From Bacteroidales bacterium (lineage in GTDB: Bacteria > Bacteroidota > Bacteroidia > Bacteroidales > UBA932): a DNA stretch of 64,000 nt. Shown here in pieces: positions 16,391 to 23,952 of the stretch (within the stretch, counting starts at the first letter, position 1; the number at the start of each line of letters is the position of its first letter). The stretch is from assembly GCA_017395045.1 (NCBI GenBank), contig JAFPWG010000011.1, positions 186,001-250,000 on the forward strand, in the 5' to 3' direction. The notes beneath the pieces were generated by a model. The model was not told the origin of the DNA and made no database searches. It worked only from the letters and a program-made list of their open reading frames with translations. Both the position numbers and the translations under genes were made by a program.

Positions 16391-18223
16391 CTATTTGCTT
16401 TCACTTCCGCCGGAGCGTCGTTTCAGCCTGTCCTCGTACTTTCGGACCAGCTTCTTGATCCAAGTTCCCGAGCAGCCGTACTTCTCGCCGAGCTTATCCC
16501 AACCAACGCCCGCATCGTGTTCCCGCTTCAACCTCGGTGCATCGTCTGGACCAGGTTTCCGCGATGGTGACGACGTTTGCTGTGTGGGCGTCGTGGTTGT
16601 GGTCGTTCCCTTTTCCACGACCGCTTCCGCCTGCTGACTCTTTTCGCGCAGATAGTTCTGTTCATCGGCGAATTTGTGAAGATATCTCTCCATCACGTAA
16701 TCAGCAATGTACTGAACGAGCCCGACAACCTGGTTCCTTGCATCGGGGTTGTCCTTGCCCGGTTCACCAGCGAGCTCATGAAGAACAATGCCACAATGGA
16801 ATGCTATCGCTGCAATTCTGGCTCGGGCATCCTTTCTTGCGAGGTTGCCGTCGGCCTTGTAGATGGGAACTTGGTCATCGAGCCATTTTTGCAGCGCCTT
16901 GTTCACGTAGTCAAGGTCCACGATGGTTTCCGGGCAAGGGACATCATTACCGAGCTCATCCTGGGTATAGACGAGTCTCTTCCGCCAGTCGTCAATCCTA
17001 TCCCGAATCTGGTCAAGAAGGGCATCCTCGGCAAGCTCGACCGACTGCAACTTGTCATCGCTGTCCGGAATGAGACTGAAGATGTACCTGGAGACCATAC
17101 CACCCTGCAGATTGCCACGAGTGAAAGCGGCAACAGCGTCAGGCGTACCGGTATAGAAGACGTTCATGAAGACCGGGAACATACCCTTCACGGAATCCTT
17201 CGCCTTGTTGTTCTGGTAGACGGGGTCGTTGTCGAAAGCCTTGCAGTAATGCGCCGTGGTCAGGCCGTTCTTCTCCTTCATGGCCATGTTGACGTCCACC
17301 AGCTCCGGCTCAAAGTCAAAAATGTGAATCCCGCTGTTGGCCGCAAGGACGTCGAACAGCTTGGACCTGGTAACGGAAACGCCAACGTTCTGGATGATCT
17401 TCTTCGTCTTCGGTGCCGCTCCCTTGCTTCCGTTCGTTTCGTAGAGCTTGGCCTGGTCCGATTCGATGACACGCTTGAACAGCCTCTTGAAAATCTGACC
17501 GAACTTCGCCTTTCCCTGTCCCCAGTTGCCCTCCACGATCACTAGAAGGTTCGGCGCATGGAGATTCCCGTCGAGATATTTGGCACGAACGCGGGAAAAG
17601 GCCAGGGCTCCGAACGCCGAGAGAAGCAAGAACAACATCGGCTCGAAATACCCAAGCGGACAGCACGCCAGGATATAGCCCAAGGGGTCCGGCAGGCAGA
17701 GGAGATTCGGCTTGGGATGCTTGGCGCGGAACCGTTCCATCCAGGTCTTCTTCATGGGCGTTTCAGGGTCACCGGGATTCAGCTCCCCGGTTTCCTGCTC
17801 CTCCTTCACCTTGTACTCCTTGTCGATGCGCTTCTTTTGCTTATACTCGGCAACGGAGCACTTCATGCCGACGACCTGCTTGACGGTATCCTTGGCCATG
17901 TCCCAGAGGCTAGCGATACCCTTCAACTGACGAAAAGCGCTGACCGTGCCGTTCTTGGCGCGCTCGATGATGTCACCCGTGTTACGACCGGCGGCTGATA
18001 CGGAGAAGGGACCGAGGCCGAGGCTGACGCGTTCCTGATTACGGCGCTCATACCGGGATTGTCTACGTTTCCCGGAACGACGCTGATTGAGAGGTACATC
18101 GATGGGGGAGCCGGAGCCCCCCATCGGATTCAGATTCTCAAGGCCATCCTTCAGGCCCTGAGCCAAGTCCAGACCACACTCCCGCGGTCGGACGTAGTTG
18201 TTACGATAACTTCTTCTGGCCAT
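16391..18223 (-). CDS. DUF3987-like replication ATPase with a C-terminal helix-turn-helix
   Basis: 610 residues from the ATG at 18223 (MARRSYRNNYVRP); in-frame codons further upstream run into the small gene before it. The first 180 residues are basic and low in structure. The core resembles DUF3987 primase-helicase-like ATPases of Bacteroidetes elements: hydrophobic segment YFEPMLFLLLSAFGALAF, a Walker A-like loop VEGNWGQGKAKFG (232-241) in which the usual Ser/Thr after GK is Ala, a Walker B-like IHIFDFEPEL, and GGMVSRYIF late. After a Thr/Pro-rich linker the last 50 residues form an HTH (AGVGWDKLGEKYGCSGTWIKKLVRKY). It probably works in element replication, and the altered P-loop is notable. 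It overlaps the preceding gene by 23 bases. Confidence 0.65.
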   Translation of the reverse strand: MARRSYRNNYVRPRECGLDLAQGLKDGLENLNPMGGSGSPIDVPLNQRRSGKRRQSRYERRNQERVSLGLGPFSVSAAGRNTGDIIERAKNGTVSAFRQLKGIASLWDMAKDTVKQVVGMKCSVAEYKQKKRIDKEYKVKEEQETGELNPGDPETPMKKTWMERFRAKHPKPNLLCLPDPLGYILACCPLGYFEPMLFLLLSAFGALAFSRVRAKYLDGNLHAPNLLVIVEGNWGQGKAKFGQIFKRLFKRVIESDQAKLYETNGSKGAAPKTKKIIQNVGVSVTRSKLFDVLAANSGIHIFDFEPELVDVNMAMKEKNGLTTAHYCKAFDNDPVYQNNKAKDSVKGMFPVFMNVFYTGTPDAVAAFTRGNLQGGMVSRYIFSLIPDSDDKLQSVELAEDALLDQIRDRIDDWRKRLVYTQDELGNDVPCPETIVDLDYVNKALQKWLDDQVPIYKADGNLARKDARARIAAIAFHCGIVLHELAGEPGKDNPDARNQVVGLVQYIADYVMERYLHKFADEQNYLREKSQQAEAVVEKGTTTTTTPTQQTSSPSRKPGPDDAPRLKREHDAGVGWDKLGEKYGCSGTWIKKLVRKYEDRLKRRSGGSESK

Positions 18224-18428
18224 TTCTGGGTCGATGGTTACGAGGATGGGTGCGGCGGTACTCTTGGCGCATCTTCCACGAGGCATCTTGGGCCTTGATG
18301 ACCTTGCGCCAAGCGAGTCCAGCGGCGATAGGACCACCGATGGCCGCACCGAGTTTGAAGATTTCGGCGGAAGCCTCCAGGAAGTCCAGGAAGCTATCCC
18401 ACCTTGAAGACGAATTATTATTCTCCAT
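18201..18428 (-). CDS. Small membrane protein
   Basis: 75 residues from the ATG at 18428 (MENNNSSSRWDSF). An amphipathic first half leads into a Gly/Ala-rich hydrophobic segment (FKLGAAIGGPIAAGLAW) and then a strongly basic tail ending RPRNGQKKLS. The start overlaps the preceding HTH gene by 11 bases and the end overlaps the ATPase gene by 23 bases, which indicates translational coupling. This is one of three small proteins with a hydrophobic segment in the same unit. No family recognised. Confidence 0.65.
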   Translation of the reverse strand: MENNNSSSRWDSFLDFLEASAEIFKLGAAIGGPIAAGLAWRKVIKAQDASWKMRQEYRRTHPRNHRPRNGQKKLS

Positions 18429-18882
18429 CGTTCTTCTGATTTTGTTGGTTAGAATCCTTTTTGCGACGTGCGTAGACGGTCTTGACGGAGATGTCAAGAC
18501 GAGCGGCGATTTCCTTCGCAGGAACGCCTTCGCTCTCCCACGCACGAATAAGTGCTACTTCCTCGTCGGTGAGCTTGCGCTTGGCTACACCGGCGGGGGC
18601 ATGATGGTAAACAGGTTCCTCGGCCGTACATCCATCGTTGTCGTGGCCTTTGACATCGACGGGAAGATCGGACGGAGGAAGTAAAGTCGGTTCACCCTCG
18701 GGCATAGGACGGCCGCTCCTGCTAGCATTGGAACGTTTGCCGTTGGTGACGATGTAGAAGATACCGGCCGTTGCGAGTCCCAGGATGTACCCGAGGACGC
18801 CGGCCTTGGTCGTGGAAATGGACCCGGAGCCACTGGGGGTTCCGAGCGGAGCGCTTGAAGGCGCAGATGATGTACTGGACAT
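18418..18882 (-). CDS. Membrane-anchored helix-turn-helix protein
   Basis: 154 residues. A Ser/Pro/Gly-rich N-terminus leads to one transmembrane segment (AGVLGYILGLATAGIFYIV, about 27-45), a Pro/acidic linker, and a C-terminal HTH of the Hin/resolvase type (LTDEEVALIRAWESEGV, then AKEIAARLDISVKTVYARRK). A DNA-binding domain tethered to the inner membrane by an N-terminal segment is unusual, and a second protein of similar plan is at 22065. It could dock DNA to the membrane or sense a signal. It is 14 bases downstream of the methyltransferase gene and overlaps the next small gene. Confidence 0.7.
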   Translation of the reverse strand: MSSTSSAPSSAPLGTPSGSGSISTTKAGVLGYILGLATAGIFYIVTNGKRSNASRSGRPMPEGEPTLLPPSDLPVDVKGHDNDGCTAEEPVYHHAPAGVAKRKLTDEEVALIRAWESEGVPAKEIAARLDISVKTVYARRKKDSNQQNQKNDGE

Positions 18883-18896
18883 ATTGGTAAAAATGG

Positions 18897-19784
18897 TTAT
18901 GCGGACTTAAGCCAGGCCATGATTTCGTGATGCAGGCTGAACGGCGGGTTGTCGATCACGATGTCACATGCGTCCTTGATGGCGGTACATTCGGCGCTAT
19001 CGAAGGAGCCGTTGCCGGAGAGCCTCGTGATGGTGACCACCGCGCCGTCATAGTCATACCGCCATGCCCCATCCCCTCGGTCGAAGCAGGTGGCGGTGTA
19101 GTGGGCGAGACCGAGTTCATGGAAATGTTCGGTGAAGTACGCGACGAACTGGGACTGCCTGTAGTCTGAGAAGGGGGAGTAGATCCGTTTGCCCCTCAGT
19201 TCCCGTCTGTAGTGTGCAACCTCTGCGGCGATGTCGGAAATGTGCGTGTAGAACTCGTCGTCCTTTGCCGTGCGAGCCTTCTTGAGTTTTTCGTTTTTTG
19301 CCATAGGCGTAACTTTTTGGATTATAATGCGTGTAAATAGGTTCTTCCCGTTAAGCCTGCCCTGATGCCCAAGAACGTACTCGCCATCGATCACAGTGTG
19401 CTCGCCCGTCAGCATCCCCAGCGTCCTATAGCCGGGGAGCGGGTTTTCGAGATACGTGACCGGAACTGCCAAGGGACCCTCGCAGTCGTAGGGGATGTCT
19501 TTCACACGGCTGACCTCGATGGCGTCATAGTTGTCGAGCTTGGGATACGCGGTCGGATTCTCGCTGTAGGACTTGACGAGGGTCGCGGTCTTGCGCACCT
19601 TCTCGCCGTCACCCTCTAGGTTCGTGAACCAGAGCGAGGCAACCGACTTCTCCGTGCCGTCTGGTCTGGTGAAAGACTTCGGCTTGGTATAGCCGACCCT
19701 GACCTCGCCGTCTTTTATCTGGGGGAAGGTGTCCGTTACGTATCCCATTGCGCTCTTCGATCCGAGCAGGAGGTATTTCTTCAT
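18897..19784 (-). CDS. EcoRI-family adenine methyltransferase with swapped halves
   Basis: 295 residues. The family (M.EcoRI and phage relatives) methylates adenine N6 using SAM. All family blocks are present but in circularly permuted order. Residues 1-160 carry what is normally the C-terminal half: KKYLLLGSKSAMGYV, SLWFTNLEG, YPKLDNYDAIEV, KDIPYDCEGPLAVPVTYLE, LNGKNLFTRIII. Residues 161-295, beginning with Met161-AKNEKLKKARTAKDDEFYT, carry the normal N-terminal half: DIAAEVAHYRREL, FTEHFHELGLAHYTATC, and the catalytic DNPPFSLHHE (NPPF 279-282), ending 13 residues later. In M.EcoRI the segment after NPPF continues directly into the KKFLIIAN block, so the new termini fall exactly there. All motifs look intact, so it may be active. 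It lies in the middle of the leftward unit. Confidence 0.85.
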   Translation of the reverse strand: MKKYLLLGSKSAMGYVTDTFPQIKDGEVRVGYTKPKSFTRPDGTEKSVASLWFTNLEGDGEKVRKTATLVKSYSENPTAYPKLDNYDAIEVSRVKDIPYDCEGPLAVPVTYLENPLPGYRTLGMLTGEHTVIDGEYVLGHQGRLNGKNLFTRIIIQKVTPMAKNEKLKKARTAKDDEFYTHISDIAAEVAHYRRELRGKRIYSPFSDYRQSQFVAYFTEHFHELGLAHYTATCFDRGDGAWRYDYDGAVVTITRLSGNGSFDSAECTAIKDACDIVIDNPPFSLHHEIMAWLKSA

Positions 19785-19819
19785 ATTCGTATCAATTAAT
19801 TTGCGACCGGCGGAGGTAT

Positions 19820-19846
19820 CACCCTCTTATCACCGGCCAAAGGGTG
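19820..19846 (-). repeat. Intercistronic inverted repeat
   Basis: CACCCT at 19820-19825 and AGGGTG at 19841-19846 with a GC-containing loop, immediately after the stop of the small membrane gene and before the methyltransferase. It is weaker than the hairpins at 20195 and 21182. Confidence 0.4.
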
Positions 19847-20176
19847 CTAGTCGCTGTCGTTGCGACACTCATACCTGCGCTTGCGGATGTAGGAAATGAA
19901 ACCGCAGACTCCGACGCCGATGATGGCACCACCTGCGAGACCGCCGACGAGGGTCTTCCGACACGCAGCAGCAGTACGAATGCCATACTCATAGTAGTTC
20001 TGTGCGGCATCCACTAACTCCATGATGGTCTCCACCGACACTCGCGACCATTTCTTTCCTGGCGTGCTGCGGTTTTCATCATCGATTGCATCGCAGAATG
20101 CGACTACGGCTGGGGCTGCTGGCCGCTTGACCAGATTGGATGCCCCTGTGTTGTTGGATTGATTGTGTTGTGACAT
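19847..20176 (-). CDS. Small membrane protein
   Basis: 109 residues. A polar N-terminus (MSQHNQSNNTGASNLVKRP) and a helical middle (VETIMELVDAAQNYYEYGI) precede a Gly-rich transmembrane segment (TLVGGLAGGAIIGVGVCGF, about 75-94) and a short basic tail. No family recognised. It lies between the radical SAM gene and the methyltransferase in the leftward unit, with a GC-rich hairpin upstream (20195-20222) and another downstream (19820-19846). Confidence 0.6.
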   Translation of the reverse strand: MSQHNQSNNTGASNLVKRPAAPAVVAFCDAIDDENRSTPGKKWSRVSVETIMELVDAAQNYYEYGIRTAAACRKTLVGGLAGGAIIGVGVCGFISYIRKRRYECRNDSD

Positions 20177-20194
20177 TGGTATTGTTGTTTTAGT

Positions 20195-20222
20195 GGCCTG
20201 GCGGGGCGAGCCCGCCGAGGCC
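20195..20222 (-). repeat. Intercistronic GC-rich hairpin
   Basis: GGCC-T-GGCGGG pairs with CCCGCC-GA-GGCC around a CGAG loop, between the radical SAM gene and the small membrane gene. No T-run follows, so it is unlikely to be a simple terminator. Similar hairpins are found at 21182 and 19820. Confidence 0.6.
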
Positions 20223-20230
20223 GGTTTGTA

Positions 20231-21151
20231 CTAGTCCTTGCAGTCGCTCTGGCCACCGACGACCTTGGCGATGGACTCCTTCCAGCTGATGAGGGGGTCG
20301 TCCTTGTAGCGGTCGTAGATCGCCTTGATGTTCGAGTCGGCGTACCAGACGGTCATCAGCTCGTTGTACTTGGCCTCCGTCTGCGGGTTCCAGTGGCCGT
20401 TGTTCTTCATCCGAGCCTTGCCCCGGTTCATCTTGCCGATCCAGATGGAATCGGTGACGAAGGGCCGGAGTTCGGAGATGAGGCTGTCGATGTCGCCTCC
20501 CCACCAGGGCTCGACGGAAATGCCGGTCCCATAGCCATGCTCGAAGGCGTATTGGAGACAGGCCTTGCGCTCCTCGTAGGACGGCGCTCCGGGCTCCCAG
20601 AACTTGAGGACTTCGTTGTCGGTGCTGCCGATGGTGAGACGGAAGGTGATGCGGTCCTTCTCGGCATCGAAGCGGGTGCAGATGGACGTGACCACTTCCT
20701 CATAGGGCTTGAGGACGAGGAGGAGGTCGCTGCCGCTGTCCAGGATCTGCTGGATCTTCTCCTCGCAAGGGTCCAGGAACTCGGGCGAGATGTTGTGGGT
20801 GGACGGGAACATGGTCAACTTGCCGCCTTTGGGAACCTTCGCATTGAAGGCTCGCTCGTTCAGAACCTCGGTCTCCCACTGGCCGGGGGCAACCATCTTG
20901 AACCGGTTGGCGATATCAGCGGCAAAACACCCAAGGCACCCACAGTTGCAGCCTCGGATGATGTTGATGGTCCGGTCTGCCCACTGATGGGTACCGAAGG
21001 CCCTGCTGGCGGCCTCCTTGATCTTCTCCTGGTCACCGCTGGCGACAGCGGCGGTTAGTGCTTCGTCGGCGGCCGTGATGACCTTGCCGACTCTCTTGAC
21101 GGTCTCCTCCCGGGCGGCGAGCGCTCCGGCGGTCATAGTTTTCTTGTTCAT
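20231..21151 (-). CDS. Radical SAM protein related to SplB/DUF5131 proteins
   Basis: 306 residues. A cysteine cluster at 68-75 (RGCNCGCLGCFA) fits CxxxCxxC (Cys68, Cys72, Cys75) for a SAM-bound 4Fe-4S cluster, with an extra Cys70. After it come alternating strands and helices of a partial TIM barrel: KLTMFPSTHNI, DLLLVLKP, ITFRLTIGST, LKFWEPGAPSYEERKACLQYA, GYGTGISVEPWWGG, DSIWIGKMNRGKARM. The WEPGAPSYEERKACLQYA and SVEPWW pattern is like spore-photoproduct-lyase relatives and the phage DUF5131 (Gp37/Gp68) family. The substrate is unknown; DNA or RNA is plausible given the methyltransferase in the same unit. Spelling of the first 55 residues gives no domain. Confidence 0.7.
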   Translation of the reverse strand: MNKKTMTAGALAAREETVKRVGKVITAADEALTAAVASGDQEKIKEAASRAFGTHQWADRTINIIRGCNCGCLGCFAADIANRFKMVAPGQWETEVLNERAFNAKVPKGGKLTMFPSTHNISPEFLDPCEEKIQQILDSGSDLLLVLKPYEEVVTSICTRFDAEKDRITFRLTIGSTDNEVLKFWEPGAPSYEERKACLQYAFEHGYGTGISVEPWWGGDIDSLISELRPFVTDSIWIGKMNRGKARMKNNGHWNPQTEAKYNELMTVWYADSNIKAIYDRYKDDPLISWKESIAKVVGGQSDCKD

Positions 21152-21181
21152 CGTGTCATGATAATAATGGTTGGTTTGGAA

Positions 21182-21209
21182 GGTTGGGGCGGATGAGACC
21201 GCCCCAACC
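21182..21209 (-). repeat. Perfect 11-bp intercistronic hairpin
   Basis: GGTTGGGGCGG at 21182-21192 and CCGCCCCAACC at 21199-21209 with a 6-base loop. It lies between the DUF1848 gene and the radical SAM gene. There is no T-run on the transcribed strand, so an RNA-stabilising or processing element is more likely than termination. Confidence 0.7.
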
Positions 21210-21220
21210 GTGGGAATCCG

Positions 21221-22039
21221 TCACTTTCTGACGGGGTTTTCATAGCAGTACAGGCAGCCAGACGGGCACGGCTTTGCGGGCCAGCCACCTAGGTCCAGGT
21301 CGAAGCAGCAGCCGCAGAGCGGGCGACCGAGTCTCTTTTTCTTCTCATGAACGAGTGAGCGGTGGGTAGGATGCAGCTCTTCCAGGCGGTCAGCGTCGAG
21401 GCAGTGACCCATGGGAAGTCCGGGGACCGCACAGGCGGACAGGTTTACGCCGTACTTCGCGGCGACGGCCATCATGCCATCGGCAATCTGTAGACGCTCG
21501 GTGTCATCCGGGGCCAACAGCGTGAACCCCTCCTTCCTGAAGCGTGAAGTGACCTTCTTGTGCATGTCGTTCTCGACAAAGGAGGTTGCGAAGTCCTCCA
21601 CCCCCAGCGCGGCACAGGCGGCCATGATGGGCTCGAAGAGGTCGTAGTTGCTGTGGACATCCCCGGCAGCATCCCTGCAGCGGAGCTGAGGGTCGATCCG
21701 GAGCTTAATGCGGCGGACGTCACCGATGAAATCAGCGACAGAAGGGATGGTAGCTACTGTGTCCTTCCAAGCAGGAACACCAGGCTCAATATCGGTACCA
21801 CCCATGCCGGTGATGGTCAACTGGAGGCAGACTTGGACACCCTGGCACTGGATGTCAACAAGGAATGAGCGCAGGGGCTCGGAGAGAAGTGCGGCTGGAA
21901 ACTTCGTCCAGATCATGAGAGTGTGAGGGTCCCAGCCGCGTGCGACGGCGGCATGGAAGGCGTCAATCAGCGCCTGAGGGTACCACATGGCCAGGTCTAC
22001 AATGCGACTGGCGGAGAAAACTACAGGTAACGTTTTCAT
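21221..22039 (-). CDS. DUF1848 protein with a C-terminal CxxxCxxC cluster motif
   Basis: 272 residues from the ATG at 22039 (MKTLPVVFSASRIVDL). DUF1848 features in order: VVFSASRIVDLAMWYP, TLMIWTKFPAALL, VCLQLTITGMGGTDIEPGVP, IGDVRRIKLRIDPQL, then EDFATSFVENDMHKK. The C-terminus carries CGCCFDLDLGG and CPSGCLYCYENP, where CPSGCLYC fits CxxxCxxC. The family is treated as a radical-SAM relative that binds its cluster at the C-terminus instead of the N-terminus; the reaction is unknown. It directly precedes a second radical SAM gene, so two iron-sulfur enzymes may act in sequence or as a pair. Confidence 0.8.
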   Translation of the reverse strand: MKTLPVVFSASRIVDLAMWYPQALIDAFHAAVARGWDPHTLMIWTKFPAALLSEPLRSFLVDIQCQGVQVCLQLTITGMGGTDIEPGVPAWKDTVATIPSVADFIGDVRRIKLRIDPQLRCRDAAGDVHSNYDLFEPIMAACAALGVEDFATSFVENDMHKKVTSRFRKEGFTLLAPDDTERLQIADGMMAVAAKYGVNLSACAVPGLPMGHCLDADRLEELHPTHRSLVHEKKKRLGRPLCGCCFDLDLGGWPAKPCPSGCLYCYENPVRK

Positions 22040-22064
22040 AATACTGTGATTATAAGGGTGAAAC

Positions 22065-22631
22065 TTAAGCTGCGAGGAGGGTGGCGCAAGATGTGGGACA
22101 AGGAGTCGGGGCACCACCGCTGAGGACACGGCTGATAGACCGTGCCCCCAAGCCGGTAGCTTTCGAGATTTGCCAGATGGACATGCCCTTTCCGTGGAGA
22201 AGGATGATAGCTGATACCACGACGCGCGGCATCTCCCAGTTTCCGGACTCCTTCCCATCAAGCGGTGAGCGACGACCGTGCTTCTCGGTGGACTTCTCAG
22301 TAGACGTCACGGTGGGCTTGACGACGGGCTGGGCTGAATGGTTACAAGCAGCGCGCTCTTCTCGGTGGTCGGACACAGGGACATGCTGGCTGCTGATACG
22401 AATACGACGACGACTTCCGCCAGGACGGATCTGGGATAGGTCGATTCTTCCGATGTCGTGAATGGAAGGTGCGTCGGGAGAAGTACCTGCCGGGGTCTGG
22501 GGCTCCGGTGTGGTGGGGGTGTCGGTGTCAGCGGCGGTGCTGGTACTCGATGATCTACGGGCGCTGGCCACGAGGGCGACAGCTCCGAAAACGGCTGCGA
22601 AGGCAGCGGCAGAAATAATAATTTTATTCAT
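22065..22631 (-). CDS. Membrane-anchored helix-turn-helix protein, second copy of the plan
   Basis: 188 residues. An N-terminal hydrophobic segment (IIISAAAFAAVFGAVALVA, 4-22) is followed by a Ser/Thr/Pro-rich linker, a basic stretch (GGSRRRIRISS), and a C-terminal HTH (VVVSAIILLHGKGMSIWQ, ISKATGLGARSISRVL). The order hydrophobic segment, disordered linker, HTH repeats the plan of the 154-residue protein at 18418, although the sequences are not close. The segment could also be read as a secretion signal, but a cytoplasmic HTH makes an N-in anchor the better model. It is 21 bases after the excisionase-like gene and 25 bases before DUF1848. Confidence 0.65.
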   Translation of the reverse strand: MNKIIISAAAFAAVFGAVALVASARRSSSTSTAADTDTPTTPEPQTPAGTSPDAPSIHDIGRIDLSQIRPGGSRRRIRISSQHVPVSDHREERAACNHSAQPVVKPTVTSTEKSTEKHGRRSPLDGKESGNWEMPRVVVSAIILLHGKGMSIWQISKATGLGARSISRVLSGGAPTPCPTSCATLLAA

Positions 22632-22652
22632 CTTTAATATTTTTAAAAATGT

Positions 22653-22949
22653 TTATTTTCTCTTCATGTCACGGCTGGGGCGAGTATTCCGGGCTTTGAA
22701 CTCCAGGATGGCCTTCTTCGGGTACACTACACGATGTGGCCCAATTTTGCGGAACGGGATGACGGCACGGGACCGATAATTCGCCATCGTCCGCTCGGAT
22801 ACCTTTAGAATCTGCATTGCCTCCTCGGTCGTAATCTCGCCATCCTCATCCTCCTCAGCAGGGGCTGCGGATTGCACAAGAGAGACTCGGCTGAGTTCCT
22901 CACGAAAAATTCTTCTTATGTCTTCTTCCGTTAATACCGGAATTATCAT
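22653..22949 (-). CDS. Excisionase-type helix-turn-helix protein
   Basis: 98 residues. Residues 1-30 form an acidic helix (TEEDIRRIFREELSRV). Residues 38-85 form a MerR/Xis-like winged HTH: ITTEEAMQILKVSERTM, then ANYRSRAVIPFRKIG and HRVVYPKKAILEF. Proteins of this type in Bacteroidetes elements act as recombination directionality factors or transcription activators. It is first in the long leftward unit and is separated from the integrase unit by the terminator at 23037. Confidence 0.8.
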   Translation of the reverse strand: MIIPVLTEEDIRRIFREELSRVSLVQSAAPAEEDEDGEITTEEAMQILKVSERTMANYRSRAVIPFRKIGPHRVVYPKKAILEFKARNTRPSRDMKRK

Positions 22950-23031
22950 TATTGTTGTCGGCGAGGGCTATGGTTCTCCCTTCACCGGCAGCAAAAGTCG
23001 GCAAAATAAAAGGGGGAAAACGGGGAAGAAG

Positions 23032-23064
23032 AAAAAAAGAGCTGCTCATTTTCGAGCAACTCTT
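23032..23064 (-). terminator. Rho-independent terminator of the integrase unit
   Basis: On the leftward strand, AAGAGTTGCTC (23064-23054) pairs with GAGCAGCTCTT (23047-23037) with one G-T pair, followed by seven T residues. It begins at the stop codon of the hypothetical gene and separates it from the excisionase unit. Confidence 0.8.
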
Positions 23065-23936
23065 CAAAGGCTATTCTGGATGACTTGTCGTAGTCGGGAG
23101 CGAAACTCCTCTGATCTATGGGATTCCCGTTTTTTGAGAGTAATGGGTGCGCCTGCCAATCCTATGAATTTGTTTTCAACAATTCTTCGGACGTATCTGT
23201 TTTCAAGATCAACACCAAGCTCTTCGAATGTGATATAGAGCAAATGCATGTTGGTGCCTGTGGCGGTAGATGTTTCCTTAATCCACTTGATGCTATATCC
23301 TGTCGGGATACGCCCCATGTTTATAAAAAGGGCGAGAAATGCGTTGCGTGTTTCGGTATCATTATACAAACAGCCTTCTTTTACTAGAAAATCGTATACG
23401 GCAAGAATTGTATTAGGGCCGTATGTAGTAAACAATCTTTCGCCTACGGAGAAATCTTTTTCGAGATGTAAGCCTAGTTTGTTCGCCTTGGGGGCCAAAC
23501 GGACGAATAAACAGTCAAGATAATTTCTATAGATGGTCATTGTCGGTGAAAACTCGTCCGAGTTTGCCTTCCTTACGAACCGAAGTGCCTGTCCAGAGAA
23601 CGTTGGCGGGAAGGATTCCAAAAGCTCTTTCGGCATTGAGAAAACGTGCTCCAAATATTTGTTGATTTCTTCCTCACTTATGTCCATAGACAAATTCAGT
23701 TTCTCAATGGGGTCGATAAGAAAGTCCGGGTTGTCAACGATCGCTCGCAAACCGGCAAGGGCCGAAGCGAAATTGGTGACAGTGTTCTTCTTTTTTATGC
23801 CATCAATTAGCCTCTCTGCAATTGATAGAGGCGGAAGACTCGGAGATAAAGAAATAATAGCACTGTAGAGAGGAATGACGACTTCCTCTTCCAATGAGCT
23901 TTTAAGAGACCTGCGATTATTTGATGTTGGGGGCAT
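23064..23936 (-). CDS. Hypothetical protein linked to the integrase
   Basis: 290 residues, no signal peptide and no transmembrane segment, probably cytoplasmic and mostly helical. Segments such as PIEKLNLSMDISEEEINKYL and YRNYLDCLFVRLAPKANKLG suggest an all-alpha fold. I recognise no motif or family. It starts 16 bases after the integrase stop on the same strand and ends in a good terminator, so it is co-transcribed only with the integrase. It may assist or regulate recombination, or may be cargo. Lower GC than the flanking chromosomal genes. Confidence 0.65.
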   Translation of the reverse strand: MPPTSNNRRSLKSSLEEEVVIPLYSAIISLSPSLPPLSIAERLIDGIKKKNTVTNFASALAGLRAIVDNPDFLIDPIEKLNLSMDISEEEINKYLEHVFSMPKELLESFPPTFSGQALRFVRKANSDEFSPTMTIYRNYLDCLFVRLAPKANKLGLHLEKDFSVGERLFTTYGPNTILAVYDFLVKEGCLYNDTETRNAFLALFINMGRIPTGYSIKWIKETSTATGTNMHLLYITFEELGVDLENRYVRRIVENKFIGLAGAPITLKKRESHRSEEFRSRLRQVIQNSL

Positions 23937-23952
23937 AATTCTACACGGATTA

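Noticed and set aside
19302-19304. Internal ATG of the methyltransferase as a separate gene start.
   Set aside because: The reading frame is continuous with the first half, no start-site spacing is visible, and the second half alone lacks half the fold; I kept one gene, though a minor internal product is possible.
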